Assembly: GCF_949628215.1 (NCBI RefSeq)
Contig: NC_134287.1
Coordinates: 22,079,501 to 22,143,500, forward strand
Length of the DNA: 64,000 nucleotides
From: Phalacrocorax aristotelis
Taxonomy: Eukaryota > Chordata > Aves > Suliformes > Phalacrocoracidae
Direction: 5' to 3'
The position numbers were made by a program, and so were the translations under genes. Position 1 is the stretch's first letter. Each line of letters starts with the position of its first letter. Below the pieces are notes generated by a model. That model had not been told where the DNA came from and searched no databases. It was given only the letters and a program-made list of their open reading frames with translations. Positions 8,530-22,200 of this stretch are shown here, one piece after another.

Positions 8530-10499
8530 AAGGGACACGCACCAACCTGCTGCCCTCCTACCCTGGCTGCTGCACATTGTTCCGTCACCGCCTAGTACAA
8601 GTCACCCCTCCTGTTGGGAGGACAGGTGGTGAGCTGCCCATCACTATTTCAGAAAAGTACCCAAGTTTCAATATAGAAATGTCCAATTTCCAAACAGAAT
8701 CATTCAGAAGCTTCCAAGGATCATTTGCAAATTCCAACCCCCGACAGCAGGAGACCAAAATCATTCACACAGGTGTAGACCCGAGAGCTGGCCGCTCAAA
8801 CTGCACGGCAATCCACAATGGGCACATCCTTGTTTCAGATTAACTCTGAAGAGATCAACAGGACATTATTTTCTAGAGGACGAGGCCTTTCTTTAATGAA
8901 GCCAAAGTGCCTTCTGCATCCTCTGTCTCCTACCAAAAGGGGAAAAACAAAATGCGAGGGTGGAGGTGTGACTGAGCAGACCTCAACAGTGCTTGTCACG
9001 CGCCGGCGCTGTATGTTGCAGATAAAATTGGAGTCCTTCATTTTACTTTTGCTGGGTCTTGAGGCCAGCAAGAGATGATCTCCTCAGTCGGGAGGGTGTA
9101 ATATACTGCTTGTCTTTTCTGCTCTGCTAAATCAAGCTATTTTGCAGGAGAGAACATGTACTGTCAAGCTATCCCTGGCATTCATTCCTTCCAGAGCTTA
9201 TTCTTCACCACGGATCCAGTTGTACATACAGTATATGCTGTCACATTCTTTGAGCCTGAGGGCGTATCACAAAAAAATAATCCAGAGATTCTTTTTTTTT
9301 TTTTTTTTTAATTTAGCATTCGACATGCCTGATAGAAAAATAACCCTAAATCTGGGTAATCCAGTTTGCAGAACATCTGAAGCATAAGTCATTCCGGAGT
9401 TTGAACCAAACCCAAATCCATTCACATCACATCAGATTTATTTAATTATTTCAAAGCCAGCTTCCAATTCCACCCCCAGAGCCTATTTATGTGTCTTGCC
9501 AGTATAGCTCACGTTGTGGACTGGCTTCCCGTTTATATTCACACATTTAGAACAACAGGATGCACTATAAAACCCACGCATTTTGCGACACATCCATCTA
9601 AATGTGTCGACATGTGGCGGGGGATCCTTTCCTGCAGGTGTGAGGTTTGGAAGTGGCAGTTCCACTAGACAAGTCTCATCTGACGTACGAACTGCGGGGT
9701 TAGGTGGTACCTGGGTGAACAGACTGGGTATCAGTTCTCTGAATTTGAGATTTTCTGAATGAGAAGAAGCTCAGCTTCGTAAAGAGCGCGGTAAAGAATA
9801 TGAAAGCTCACTTCAGTGACTTGTGGAGAATAGTCACGCAAATCCAAAAGGGTGATCTTGGGAGGTGATTAATTGCGCTGTGAAGGCTGCCTGGCCTGAA
9901 GTAAAAATGCAAATGTTACAATCTCCAGATCTTAAGAGTTCAGTAACAAAGGCAGAGGATGTATAATTTACAAACCTTTTCAAGGCACCTTCGGAACTAA
10001 GAGGCTAAAAACAGAAGACATGCTGACATTTACATGAATTCGCCTCCGAATGCAGTGTCTTATCTTTTCAGTTGGGGATACACCTTGTCTTCTGACCAAA
10101 ACAAACCCAAACCCTCCAGGGAAGGAATGGGGATTTACTTTGGTGATCAGAGCAAGCTCCCCCCCCCCCCCCCCCCCCCACCGTTGCCATCCACAGACCA
10201 TCAATTCTATTTGCACTTGCTGAATTCATAGACCCCTTTGCCTCTTGGGACTTCTCTGCCTTTTTACCTGAAGTAGTTTGCACTTTTTTTTGCAGAGAAA
10301 TTACTTTGTATCGCCCCAAAATCCCATTCTTAGACTTGGTGTTCTTGTATCTGGAGAAACTGTGGACTCACAAGTCTTCTCATTCTTCTCTCATTTTTTT
10401 CCATTTCCTCCATGAAGCTTATTTGCTGAATGTTTCTCCGCGCTGTGCTGTTAACTCCGTCATTTCATGGAGAACCAGGTAATTTAAAAGGAGAAGAAT
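8530..10499. other. Intergenic with simple repeats
   Basis: No gene recognised. It contains a T18 run at 9292-9309 and a C21 run at 10159-10179; otherwise unique-looking sequence. Confidence 0.5.
10159..10179 (+). repeat. Poly-C homopolymer, 21 bases
   Basis: Twenty-one consecutive C residues, the longest C/G homopolymer noticed in the window. Runs of this length are prone to length polymorphism and sequencing error. Confidence 0.95.
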
Positions 10500-10665
10500 T
10501 TCACAGAATCATTTGGGTTGGAAGGGGCCTCTTGAGGAGATCTAGCCCACCCCCCTGCTCAAGCCCAGCCTGTGCCTCCAGGGACGGGGCCTCCGCAGCC
10601 GCTGTGGGCAGCCTGCTCCAGCGTTTGGCCACCCTCACAGTAAAAATCCCGTCGCCCTGTGTTCG
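10500..10665 (-). mobile_element. CR1 LINE 3' fragment
   Basis: The plus strand reads TCACAGAATCATTTGGGTTG, then GGAAGGGGCCTC, and continues to GCCTGCTCCAGCG, the reverse complement of the CR1 3' region. The left edge is the LINE 3' terminus. The right edge is approximate. Confidence 0.85.
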
Positions 10666-13600
10666 TGTTTACCCTTAGCAAACAGACTGAGCCGTCACAG
10701 ACCTGTCACACCTTCCGCCCTGTTCATCTCACACCTTGCTGCATGCCGTTAGAGAAACACTCGTGACTGTGGGAACTCCGCAGTTACAGACGGGTTTGCT
10801 CACGTCCTCGGTCCAAAGCAAACGGGTATCGTTAGGTCTTCAACCGGGACCCTAATTTTACCATTTTCCTAGATGAAAATGTCAGTATTTCCATGTTTGC
10901 TGCATTTGATGTCCTGCTAAATTTCCCCTCATTTTGTTTTATTCTGTGTATACAACTCTTACTGACATTTAATCAAGAAAACCAGTGACCTGTCATAGCC
11001 TTTTCCCGCTGCTATTATACTACGACCTGACACGTCTTAAAGTGAATTCCTGTCTTGTTTCAGAATATTTGCTCTTTGTTTTGCAGCGTTCGTACTACAC
11101 AATCTCTTCACCTCCCAAACCTATACGTTCTTCCAGACTAAAGCATTTTTCATTTTATCTTGTGTCATTCATCCAAAAGTCAAAATAGAACACTGGATCA
11201 CATTTTTGCTTATCACGAAAGGTTCCTTTCAGAAGCCTATTATGCATTCTCACCACTGTCAGCACCCTCCTCCTGGCTCGTACCCTCTAATTATTATGAG
11301 TTTTCTATGCTCATCATCTCAATCTGTCATTTTTCACCCTTTATAATCATCTCACACGTGCTTGTCACAGCCGAGCTTTATTCTCCTCTTGCTCAAGGCT
11401 CTCCGAACTCCCCAGAATAAAAGGGCACAGTAAAGCCTCCTTCCCTGAACCAACAAGAGCGGTGCGAACCTGTGGTTGCACACATGTACTGATCTTTGGT
11501 TCAGTGAAAGCAGATTGTCGCCCTTGGACATCTCTCGCTACACAGCTCACAATCCTGCCGTGACTGACAGCAGTTTTCTAAGGAGGGAGAGAACCTTACG
11601 TGTTAATTGTGTCATCCTGTAGTCACAGTCAAGGCCCCTGGGGAAAAACCCACACTCAAAAATAAAAGAATTTTATCACCAAAAGTAATCTGTTTTAATA
11701 TAAATTTTAATTTGACTTTGAATACAACCATCTCCTCTAACCAGGGCTTTTTTTCTAGGATCAATCTTAACTTGTACAGTCTAGTAAATCTCACCAGTTC
11801 ATACGCCCAAGAAGCTGGCTTTGCAAGAATGGACAAAAATGCGCTATTCTTAATCACTCTGTATGAACAGGATGCCGAATGAGTGCGTAATAAGAAGTCT
11901 TCTGTAGCAAAGGACAGACTAAATTCCCAAAAGTACAGCTGATGATGTATCAGCAGAGAGGAAGGATGTAACCAGATAAGAAAAGGTGTTGCTTAGGCAT
12001 AAAGGTATTAGCTTCTATTTTACACTGTACATGTACTAATAAATACTATTTTTGTATCAAAACATAGCTTATATATACCCGAAAACTTAGCAGCTTCCAG
12101 CTACATTGATTTCTTCAAGCCAGAATTACATACTCTCTCTACGGTTGTGCCTTTGTCTAAGCACGGCTCAGGAAAATAGTGTTAAGCAGCCATAACTTTT
12201 CTGCCACACATAAAGTTGTGGGTTCAGGGACTGGCTAGAACAAGAATTATGTTAAAACACATCAATATTTTACGGGGAATTCCCAGCTTGAATATAATGG
12301 AATAGAACCCGTGTCTGTAAGGAATATGCATTTCAGTACTTCAGCACTACAATATGGTAATTAGCAAATGTAAACCAAGACACAATTCTTTTGTAAACTG
12401 ACTTATTCAGGCAGGGCTGGAAAATACGAGCGGCACTCGGGAGTGACCGCCCACACCACTGCAGCGTGCCGCGCCTTCAGGTTTTCTTTCCTCCCGATTT
12501 GGATATCGCCTCTGCAATCCAGTTCTTTGCAACTTGAGGTGAGCAGTAGATCAACTGGGCACTATGGGAGGCTTGCCAGATTAATTTGGCCCGCTGCCTG
12601 TTGTTCAATCTGGAGTCATTGAAGCCCGAGGTTTCCCTGGGACCGTGCTGCCAAATACTCCATATGGGATGCCCAGAAATATAGCCTAATGTTAGGGAGA
12701 TTTAGTTCTCCTGTGTCTCCATGGGCCTATACATTTTTAACAGCAATCCTTGTTTTTACCTTCCAAATGAACCTTGAAAAGTTCTTGTGAACCTTATTAA
12801 AGAATGAGGTTTTAAATTATGTGACATAGCTGTAGTTGACATCGGCTACAGGGGAAGACGGTTATTTCCAGAAGTTACATCTGTCCTACAGCTGAAGGAG
12901 GGCGAGTCACTCCTAAAGCGTGGTCGTGTCATCGCGCTTTGGCCCACAGACTAGGGAGCACTCACGCCCTCCATCCTGCACCGCGCCGGCCGGGGCAGCG
13001 TGTAGGCCACGATCGGCGCCGAGTTCCTTCACAGCAAAAAAGCAGCTCCGATTGTTGAGAAAGGGTCAGGCAATGGGACCAACAATACAGACAGCAAATA
13101 ATAAACCAAGAGTTAATCAGGCTACGACAGCGTGTCTTCTTACTGCAAAAATGACGGTCTTTTCCACAAACGTAAGACTGGCTTTAATCGAATGGGTGGC
13201 TTAGATCAAACAGAATGCGCATTTTGTGTGGCGCTAGGGAACTTAAAAAGCAAAAGAATTTACCATCAGAAAATAGATTTGTTTGCGGAATTACGTATTT
13301 TAGTCTTACTAAGGGCACAGTGCTGAGTCCTACACCACTCTATGGTCTAACGCTTTTCATTCATCATGAAAGAGCTGCAGGAGCGGGTTATGTGCTATTT
13401 GCTCAATGTTCTAGATTATTTACTATGGGCTTTTTGAATGATCTGAAATGTAAAATAAAATCGGGCAATCTGTGGGACTTTTTATCTAACACAAGAATTT
13501 GGAATTTAAGCAAAATAATTTTTTTTGAAACAAGTACTTTATGGGAACAAAATGCCTGTAGTTTTTTCCTTGCTTTGTGACTGAAAGGAGCAGTAATTTC

Positions 13601-15879
13601 TAAAAGCTCTGAAACTCAGCAAAATATGACATAAAATCCCAAATATGCTTTCTCCAAAGATTTTCTGTTCTTACTAATTTCTGATTATGCCACTGGTTTT
13701 CTGTCAGGTTAAAATGCCAGAGAAAATATACAGCATTAGACTTTCTTCCCTCCACTCATCCCAAATCATCTGAGAGATGCAGCAATCAGTGAACAGAGCT
13801 GAGGTTCTCATACTTCTTTATCATGGCTGTGAAATCTTTTCGATTTGCTGCTTTTATCACAATACCAGCTAAGACGAACCTGTCACTGTTAAGACGAATA
13901 AACCATGGTGATCTCACTTCATGACCGATACACTTTGTTTAGAATCTTGTTAAAATACTTCTAATTTGTTCCAAAAGTTTGGTCCTAAACTACTTTTTCT
14001 CTCTGGTAAAGCAGTAAATTAATAAGCACTGAACATGTAGACAATGAAGAAGACTTTACCAAAATTTTCAGCTAGATGAAAATTTCCCTACCTGCTTTCC
14101 AAAAGTGGTTGAAAAAACAACCGTATTCACAGAATCACAGAATATGAAGATTTAGGGTGGTCTGAGAACAATCTTAAAGCTGAGTCTGTTTTTAGGTGGC
14201 CTGTTACTCTACTGTGGTGTCCCAGGCTGCCTTCGGGCCTTTCCCGTGAGCGGCTGTTTGTGCAACGTGGCAGCAATGCACTTCACGTCAACTAGAATTT
14301 GTTTCTACAAGGCATGTATTTTTACATCTTTTTTCTTTTTCTTCAGAAGTCCTTATATGCTTCTGTTTTCTTAAAAATATTCTTTGAGAAAAGACAGTAA
14401 CTCAATGGGGTTATTAATGCTTTATTTTGGGTTATCTTCTGCTGTGCTTTTTCAGATTTCAGAGAAAATATTGCTGATGATTATGTGTCAGAATTTTGCA
14501 TTGCATTTCTAAGAACGGTAAACATTCTTCAGGATCCTTTATGACTATCTTTTTAACAACACTGAGGTAAGACAGTATTTTGGATTAATTTTTTTTTCCT
14601 GTTTCCGCATCAAAAGGACAGAAGTATTATTAGACAAAATAAAATGAAATATTCACTCTTCTTATCCTGTTCCATTTCTTCACAGTGTGATTCCCCATCA
14701 CCAGTGGTAATCCTGGTTCCAGTGACGTGAGTTGTAACACCTGCATATTTATGGGCAGCGAGCTTGAAGAGTGAAAATCTAATTTCGGGTTGACATTGTA
14801 TCCGATTCTTTTCAACAGATATCTTGGCAAATATGAAGGAAAATGGTAATATGTCGGTCCTGAACAGCAGCCTGATCTGAATGGTAAGAACGACAACCAA
14901 CCTGCCCTATCGTACTTTTTTAAGAGTATACTTTAAATGACCTGCTGTTACTTTATGGTGTGAGCATTCCTGTGTCAAGCTCGTTGGAAAATACTGCCTT
15001 GATGCTGCTCTTGAAGCAAAAGATTATGTTGCATGAACAGAGCGCGCGGCCTCCCTGCCTTCCCGCTCCAGACGTGGAATCCATCCTGGAGCGGACCGTG
15101 GATGCAAGCCTTTGAGTCCTCTTACATCCAGATTAGGCTTTTTTCCAGCTTTATGTTCTAATACATAAAGTCTTAAAAACTTCTGGGTTTCTTTATTATG
15201 TTAATTACATTGGTTTGGGATTTTAAGCCTTGTCTTTGCTAGAAACAGGGGCCACATTATTTTGGTAATCTAAGTGTTAATTATTAATGATTTTTGGATG
15301 GTGAAGACAAACCTGAAGTCTTAAATTGGTAGATTCTAGAAAACTAGAAAAATTATTAAAGGTATGGACTTTCTAGGACATTAAAACCTTTTATGGGTAT
15401 TTTCATTCAGAATTAAAGTGGTCTCAGTTTGGTAATCCTATCATGAACAGGGACCTTTTGAGTATTGGAGTTCTCTCTGTTTTTAGGTAGAGCGCTGGCT
15501 CACTGGCTTTTAGATTTTACTTAAAAATAAATTTATGACGTGCAATATACGGGGCTCTTTTCCTCTTTTGCAAACAATAAAGCAGTTCCAGGTTTGACTT
15601 TCAGCTGAAAATTCAGTTTCCAGAGATCAGTTCAGAAAATCAGTTACCAGAGGTAGATTATGGCCACGTAGAGCCATTAACAACTGCAGCAGGCGCGGGT
15701 AAGGAAACACCAGCCTCGTGGACAGAACAAAACGCCTCCACGACTGTGCGTTATCTTTTATGTTCATGAATCCGCACCGTATTTCTCGGCGGCACGGAAG
15801 GCTGCCAAGGGACTGGGAAGCGGCACCCACAAACCGCAGCCCGCAAAATAACCTCATTTCAGAGGGGCAGCTATCAGCG
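10666..15879. other. Intergenic, upstream of GLRX3
   Basis: About 5.2 kb with no recognised gene. Open frames (for example 13215-13580 plus) are short and featureless. A small CR1 scrap lies at about 14127. Confidence 0.5.
14127..14165 (-). mobile_element. Possible CR1 3' terminal scrap
   Basis: TTCACAGAATCACAGAAT followed by AAGATTTAGGGTGG resembles the reverse complement of a CR1 terminus. It is short and divergent, so it could be coincidental. Confidence 0.4.
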
Positions 15880-15967
15880 AGATGGAGTAAAACCAAGCCG
15901 ACAGCCACCTGCTGCCGCCCCCGCCGTGACGGGACCGCCCGGCCCAGGGACACCCCGCCACGGGAGG

Positions 15968-15978
15968 AAGATGGCGGC
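15968..15978 (+). promoter_or_regulatory. YY1-type element
   Basis: AAGATGGCGGC is an exact match to the long YY1 consensus that commonly sits just downstream of transcription starts. Its ATG (15971) opens an upstream frame that overlaps the GLRX3 start out of frame. Confidence 0.65.
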
Positions 15979-16014
15979 CGCCTCCCCCGCCCCGCGGTAC
16001 CCTGCGCCACCACG

Positions 16015-16078
16015 GCGCCTGCGCGCGGAGGAGGCGGCGCCTGCGCGGAGGGGCGAATCCGCCGCGGCGCATGCGCGG
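16015..16078 (+). promoter_or_regulatory. Three NRF1-type sites
   Basis: GCGCCTGCGCGC (16015-16026), GCGCCTGCGCGG (16037-16048) and GCGCATGCGCGG (16067-16078) match the NRF1 palindrome GCGCNTGCGC. They are spaced 22 and 30 bp apart and lie 60-120 bp before the GLRX3 ATG. NRF1 control is inferred. Confidence 0.65.
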
Positions 16079-16136
16079 GGCAGCCCCCACATGACCCGGC
16101 GCCTCTCCCCTTTCCCGCGGCGGCGGCGGCAGGGCC

Positions 16137-16207
16137 ATGGCGGCGGGGGTGGTGGTGGCGGCGGGCTCCGCCGAGCAGCTCCAGCAGCTGCTGCAGCAGA
16201 AGGACAG
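16137..16207 (+). CDS. GLRX3: GLRX3 exon 1
   Basis: Codes residues 1-23 plus two bases of R24. The sequence is Ala/Val/Gln rich ([19 protein letters not shown]) with a donor AG|GTGAGG. The CpG-island context and GCCATGG start support it. Confidence 0.93.
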
Positions 16208-19200
16208 GTGAGGCGGGCACGGGGAGCGGCGGGGCGCTGAGGGAGCGGGGCGCGGAGGCAGTGGGGCCCGCCGGCGGAGTGGGGCCCGCTGCCGGAGGCA
16301 CCCCGCGGCGCGGGCCGCCTGGCTGGACGGGGGGGCTACGGCGGGAACAGGCCCGGCGGGAAAAGCGCGCCCTTAGATCCCTTCCGGTCCCCCTTAAAAC
16401 GCGGCTCCGCGCCTTTGGGCCGGGCTGTGCCGGGGGCCGGTCTGTGCGGCGGGGGGCGGCCCCGGGGCTGCCTCAGGGCCGAGGAAAACCCTCGGCGGGG
16501 TTTGCAAAAACAAACCCCAGACGCCCAGATCGAGGAAGGGTTTCGGGTTTGGTTTTTTTTGGACGGGTTATTATTTAAGCCCCCCTTTGTGCAGGCGCGG
16601 AGCCGCCTGCGGGCCGGGGTGCGTGGGCAGGCGGGGAGGAGGATCTGCGAAACAGGGCCTGCGTGCAGCCGAAGAATGTTTTTCGCCCTGATCCATAAGA
16701 TGCCTGCAAAACAGTTTAATTACTGCGTTTTCAATGAAAGCAGCAGCATTACGGTGAGAAAGTGAAATTGTTAGCCTCTCGTGCAACAGGGCTGGTTTCC
16801 CATTAACAGGCGGGTTTGGCTCGCAGCTTTGTTGGCTTGTCTTGCTGAATCAAGGGTGGGGTAGCTGTTGTTATGTTTTTAATCCCCTAGCCGAGCGTGT
16901 ATTTAACTAGGTCTCATAAGGCGGATGGAAACAAGCTGCTGTGTCAGAAACATTTCCGTGCCATTTAACTGCTGCACTAGCAAGTGGCCCTTAAATGGAT
17001 AAGGAGGAAAAACTGGTTAAATGAGTGTTTTAGAAAGGATGATGAAAGTACCAGCATCGTGTTTTTAAAGACAGCGTAAGGAAACATGGGCGAGTTTTGG
17101 TTATGGGAAGATGAAACTAGATCCTTTGAAACTTGCTGCATGACTTTCAGTTTTCTTCCCTGGATTTATTCTCCAGCTGAACTGTTGCGTGAGGGTGTCC
17201 CAGAGGAAAGGCACATTCTCACGCTCACTGGGACGTTGGGATGCAAATGGGTTCAGGGACAAATACAGTATTTTGAAGGTATTTTTAACAAAACCCTCAG
17301 TAATTCTCACGTTCTCTTTGCCCACAAAACATGATTCAGTTTTCTCTTTAATGGCCTTGATTATTTTACGCGCATATTTTATTTTTGGTCCTAAGCTTAA
17401 TTGATAGTAGAGAACTTTTTTCCCTCTGCTTGCTTTAAAAATATTTGGCTTTTTGGTAAGAAACCAAACAAACCTGAACTCATAGAGCATAACAACTACT
17501 TCAAATCATTGGTATATTTTTTTGATGATCTCCTTGTTTCAGGATGGCGATAGAACTTTAAAAATATACATTGGCTGAGATAGGGTACCTTCTAGGTTTA
17601 GATTATCAAGTGGATTTGAAAATTAGTGGTGTAAAAAAGAGTAGTTTTGAACATTCACTTTTCATAAAGTGGGAAAGGAGAAATTTTCCTCAAGGAAGTA
17701 TTTTTGCTGTTGAAAGATAAAGCTTAAGAAAAAAGTGCTGAATCTTAAAGGCTAGGCCTAATGCTATTTTACTGCCTTTTTTTTAATGGACTTCTGATTT
17801 TTCCAAACTAACAGAATTACCGCTAATCAGCTGCAACTGCCAACATTTCATGTTGACACTTAATTTCATAGGAATTCTTATTTCAGAAAATTAATCTTTC
17901 TGACATCAAGTGATTAGTAAGCTTTGTGTAATGGAATCAGCATAAATCTCAAGGTTTAATTTTTTTCAAAATGCATCTAGATTTTACGGTTGCAAAAGAT
18001 GAATTGAGCCAATGTCTTCAAAATTGTTGAACCACTTCTATTCCTGCTCTGTAATCTATTTTTTAGACTATGTTTTAGAAGAATCAGCTTCTGAAACCAA
18101 GTGGCTTGGGCTGCCTGTCAGAAAGATTATTAAATTTTACAGAATACTTGTATCTTGGCCCAAAAGGAGGGTAACCTATGGCGTAATTGTTTTCTAGATA
18201 TCCTTATCAGAGAATGTCTTGCTGGTTTGGTTCTACAGCCAATAGGCTCTTTGTTTTAAAGGTATACTTTGTGAGTCCGCCTCAATTTTTTTCAGTACAC
18301 TATAGAAACAAGACTTTGGGCTTTTCGTTTTTCCACAGAAAATGTGTGATATGCCCTTCTGGTTTTCCTTCTGCTACTAAAGTTTTAGAAAAGCTATATT
18401 AAAGAAAGTTAATTTTTTGGGGGGCCCTCAGCTTTTCCTCCAAAATGTGAAATATAAAATGATAAAGGAAGAGAAACTTTGGGATTTCTAAGATTTTTAT
18501 TATAATCATCTTTCATAGATAATAGTAGAGTTTTTAGAAACATCTTGGTTGAATGCAAGAAATACTTTATTTGGAATCACTTGTTTCATTTTGCTAACTC
18601 TTTGTTTTCCTCCTTTCTTAATGTTTTGAATTACTCTTCCTATTTTTCAAGTTTCAATTGAAGTGCTCAGATACCAAGAGGGCAGTCTAACTGCAAAATG
18701 AGACTTGTTCTGTGTATGAATTGGTCAAAGAAACCCACAAAACCCTTGGTGCAAATAACTGAAGTATGTTCTTAATGAAGATAAAAATCAAGTGGATTGC
18801 CGCTATATGTTGATAAGGAAAGAGTAGGTTCTGATGGAATGAGGATTAAATAACCATGTGATTATTCCTCCTCTACTTGTCATGAGCTGACATTCATGTG
18901 ACCAGACGTGTCCTGCTATGCATACTAAATTGAACGGAGCACTTGTGAAATGTTCTTGGGAGCAGGGGAAGAGCATGCGTTCAGCTAACGGAAGGAGAGT
19001 CTGTCCAGTTATCTGTTGGTGCTTTGGCCTGGCGCGCAGCCGCTATACCACTTTTATGTTCTCCTTTCTTCCGCTGTTTGTTCTTAGCCAGTGGGAGTAT
19101 TCTCTTGTCCTACTTGTAGTGTAACAGATGTGAAAAATCATTTTTCTTAAATGGACAGGCATTGTGCAGTTGCAGTGAGAGCATGACCACTTCCTTCTCT

Positions 19201-22200
19201 GACTGTAGAAGCTGTAGTAGATCTAAGTAGATTAGACTTTTGTCATAAAACTCGATTAAAAAAAAAACCCTGGTTTTGTTCATCCTTCTTCTGTTTTTAA
19301 CAACTTCTCTGAGCTCTTAAGTGTCAGTAAACGGTGTGTATGTTAAATATTATATTGGGGGAGGTCTTGAAATTGGTATCTCAAATGAAGGATGTGATGA
19401 ACAAGTACAGGGAAACCAATCCTGGAGCTCTTGATAATTCTCTGCATCAGAGCTTGGTCTGTCTGCTGAAATACTGAGCTGATGCTGCTTTTCTCATTTT
19501 AAAATTTTCTGTCTGTTGTGAGTGGGTATTCTCATATATATAAATGACTCCCCCTCCGTCTCTCAAGCTACCTAATTATTTTCACCTCATTACTTTGTGG
19601 CAAAAAAGCTGGTTGCAGCATGATGTGAAGTGCTTGTTCCCATTGGCTCAAAACTCTTAATTAAAACTGTGTCTGTGTGAGCTGAGAGCTGTAGCACTGT
19701 TCGGAAGACCCCTCCGCCATGAGGCAGACAGAGCTCTGCACAAGCTACCTGTGCTGCAACCTGCCTCTTCGTTTGCTCGGTAGCTGGGCACCACAAAGAG
19801 CGTTGCTGTAAAGGTTTATGTGCTGAAGCAGAGCGTTGCAGTGAAGGTTTTACTCTGAGCAGTGACGTGTGGTCTCGGGTATCTCAAGTTGTCCACATCA
19901 AATCCCATTTCTAAATAAGGAGTAGATGGCTTAAATGAGCCTTTCCTGGGGCTGGTGTCAATAGTGAGCAGTGAAACCAGTTCGAAGAAGCGTACAGCTA
20001 TTTTGTTGTAGTTAAAGAGAGACGGTGTGCCTTTGGGTTGTTGCTGTTGGTGACTTGTGTACAAGCGTTGGAAGAATCTATAGAGGTGACAGCCTGAGAA
20101 GATGTCTTGAACTGTTCCTGAGCTCAGGTCTGGATTTGCCAGGCTGGCACTTGTGGAAAAATAGAACTGCCTTGTCGTTCCACAAGTTGTTTTTACTGGC
20201 CTGCAAACTTTGCTAGTTTTAATTGGATTTCGGAGCAGAACTATGCTCTGATGGCATGATGAAAAAAACCAAAAGAGGCTATCCTATTATATTCCTACCA
20301 AAACTTGCTAGAATTGCTTTGGAAAGTCAAGTTTATGGATTTTAAAGTTCTGTGTCTGAATTGAGTTTAGTGCTGTATTCAGAGCACGTGGTCAGATACC
20401 ACAGCTGAAAACTCTTCCAACATGAATGTCGTGCTGCCCACATAGCTGTTAACATTTGTAGTGAACTTCCATTATTTAGTAATAAAAGACACTAAATGGC
20501 TTCTCTGGTATGGTTGACTTGACTTCTCTGTCTCTAAGTAGATTAAAAGGTGTAAGTTATATGTCTTTAGTTCTTTATCCTCTATTATCTAGTGGTCTTG
20601 ACTTCAGCAAACCTGGAAAACAGAATTGAAGATTAGATGCAAATATCCTGTCCCTGTTGTCATCGAAGTGTGTTTGTTTAAGCTCGTGAGAACTGCCTGT
20701 GGTGCCTGGTTTGATGGGATTTCTGTTCACGCATGTGACTTCTCATCTTTAAATGCTGTATATAATCAATTCCAAATATTTGAGGAATTATTGAAGCTGG
20801 AAGAAGAATAAGGAGTTGAAGCTAATAAAAACAGAAAATAACATTTCAGCATAAGAATACTGTATTTTTAGGAAAGGACCAGCAGAGTTGAAAAGGTACC
20901 ACCTTATTCCTGGATAAGTGGTAAAGAGGCAATAGTGGCACTGGGAGGAGAGGAGCAATGGTGCAGCCTCTGGCATGAAGCTGCTGAGCTTTGCAGCTCC
21001 CGGAGCCTCTAAAGATAGCAGGGATGCCTGGGAGGAGATGCGGGATGCCTGGGAGGAGATGCGGGATGCCTGGGAGCGATTCTCAGTGTTTGGCCTACAG
21101 GTGCTTCAGAATCTGTGTCCTGTAGTGTTTCTGCTTGTTCTTCTTCCTGTCTGATGTTCATATGGAATGATCTTTGACTATCAAAATACAGGATGATGAT
21201 TTTCTTTGTATTGCATTACATTGACAGTGCTGGTTGGGTTTTGGAATGTCTCCTCAAAAAGCAATGATGTCTGTGCAAGTTGATGGAAAATGATCCTGGT
21301 TGCACTTACTTGGTGCTCTTTTTTTGTTCCTCAGGAAGTTGGTGTGGATGGTGGTTTTTTTGTTTGTTTGATATGCCATGACAAAAAAAAAACCCCACAA
21401 ACTTCTATATTGCACGAGTCCTTCTAAAAAATAAATGTTGTTACTCTTTTTTTATAGGTCCCTTGTAGTTGTCCACTTCTGGGCACCATGGGCTCCTCAG
21501 TGTGCTCAAATGAACGAGGTTATGGCAGCGCTAGCAAAGGAACACACACAGGTTACGTTTGTGAAGGTGAGTCAGGCAGCTGAGCTTGTTTTAAACAGGA
21601 GAGCACCATTGTTACGAGTAAAGTATTATGAAATATGGGTGAAGTTGTGTTTTGACATTCCTTTATGGCTTCATGTTTAAAGGTGTGAGTTGAACATAGG
21701 CAAGAGATGCATCAAAAGTCTGTGGGATGAAAGTTCTAACTTCATCTTTACAAACTTAATATTGCAAACTTCAACAACACCTTCATTTTATTGAGCTATT
21801 TAAAGGGTAAAAAAACCCAACCTAAAAATCAGACTACTACGATACGGTGATGGATTTTTTCACTAGCTACTCCATCTAACAAATAGGCTTTTGAATTTCT
21901 CTGTGCCTGCAATGTCTCAGTCCTTCAGTTCTGTAGACAGCAGTATTTTTAAAGCATGATTTTATCGCTGGATTTGAGATTAGTTTGGCAACACTGTTCT
22001 TTTGTAGTGTGCTGGAGATTTCATTTGTTCCCGTGGTGGTATTGGTTAGCTAAATAGGTCTCAGAACTCATAGAGATTTTCTGTCTGATACTAAAGATGA
22101 ACAGTAATCTTCACAAAGTTTTTAAAGGAAGATAAATTTAAGTCTGTGCAACACTGTCACTCTAAGATGACAGTTTATACTGCTGGATAAACACAAATGA

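Larger units (their letters stand above)
15880..16480 (+). promoter_or_regulatory. GLRX3: GLRX3 CpG-island promoter
   Basis: CpG-dense, TATA-less sequence spans the first coding exon and the start of intron 1. It carries a YY1-type element and three NRF1-type palindromes upstream of the start codon. This architecture is typical of broadly expressed housekeeping genes. The exact transcription start cannot be read from sequence; the YY1 element suggests it is close to 15.95 kb. Confidence 0.8.

Noticed and set aside
14470-14566. Box C/D snoRNA-like arrangement (TGATGA ... CTGA)
   Set aside because: The C box is imperfect and there is no terminal stem; chance match.
15627-16301. 224-codon antisense frame over the GLRX3 promoter
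   Set aside because: Ala/Pro/Arg composition typical of a CpG island read backwards; no domain or splice context.
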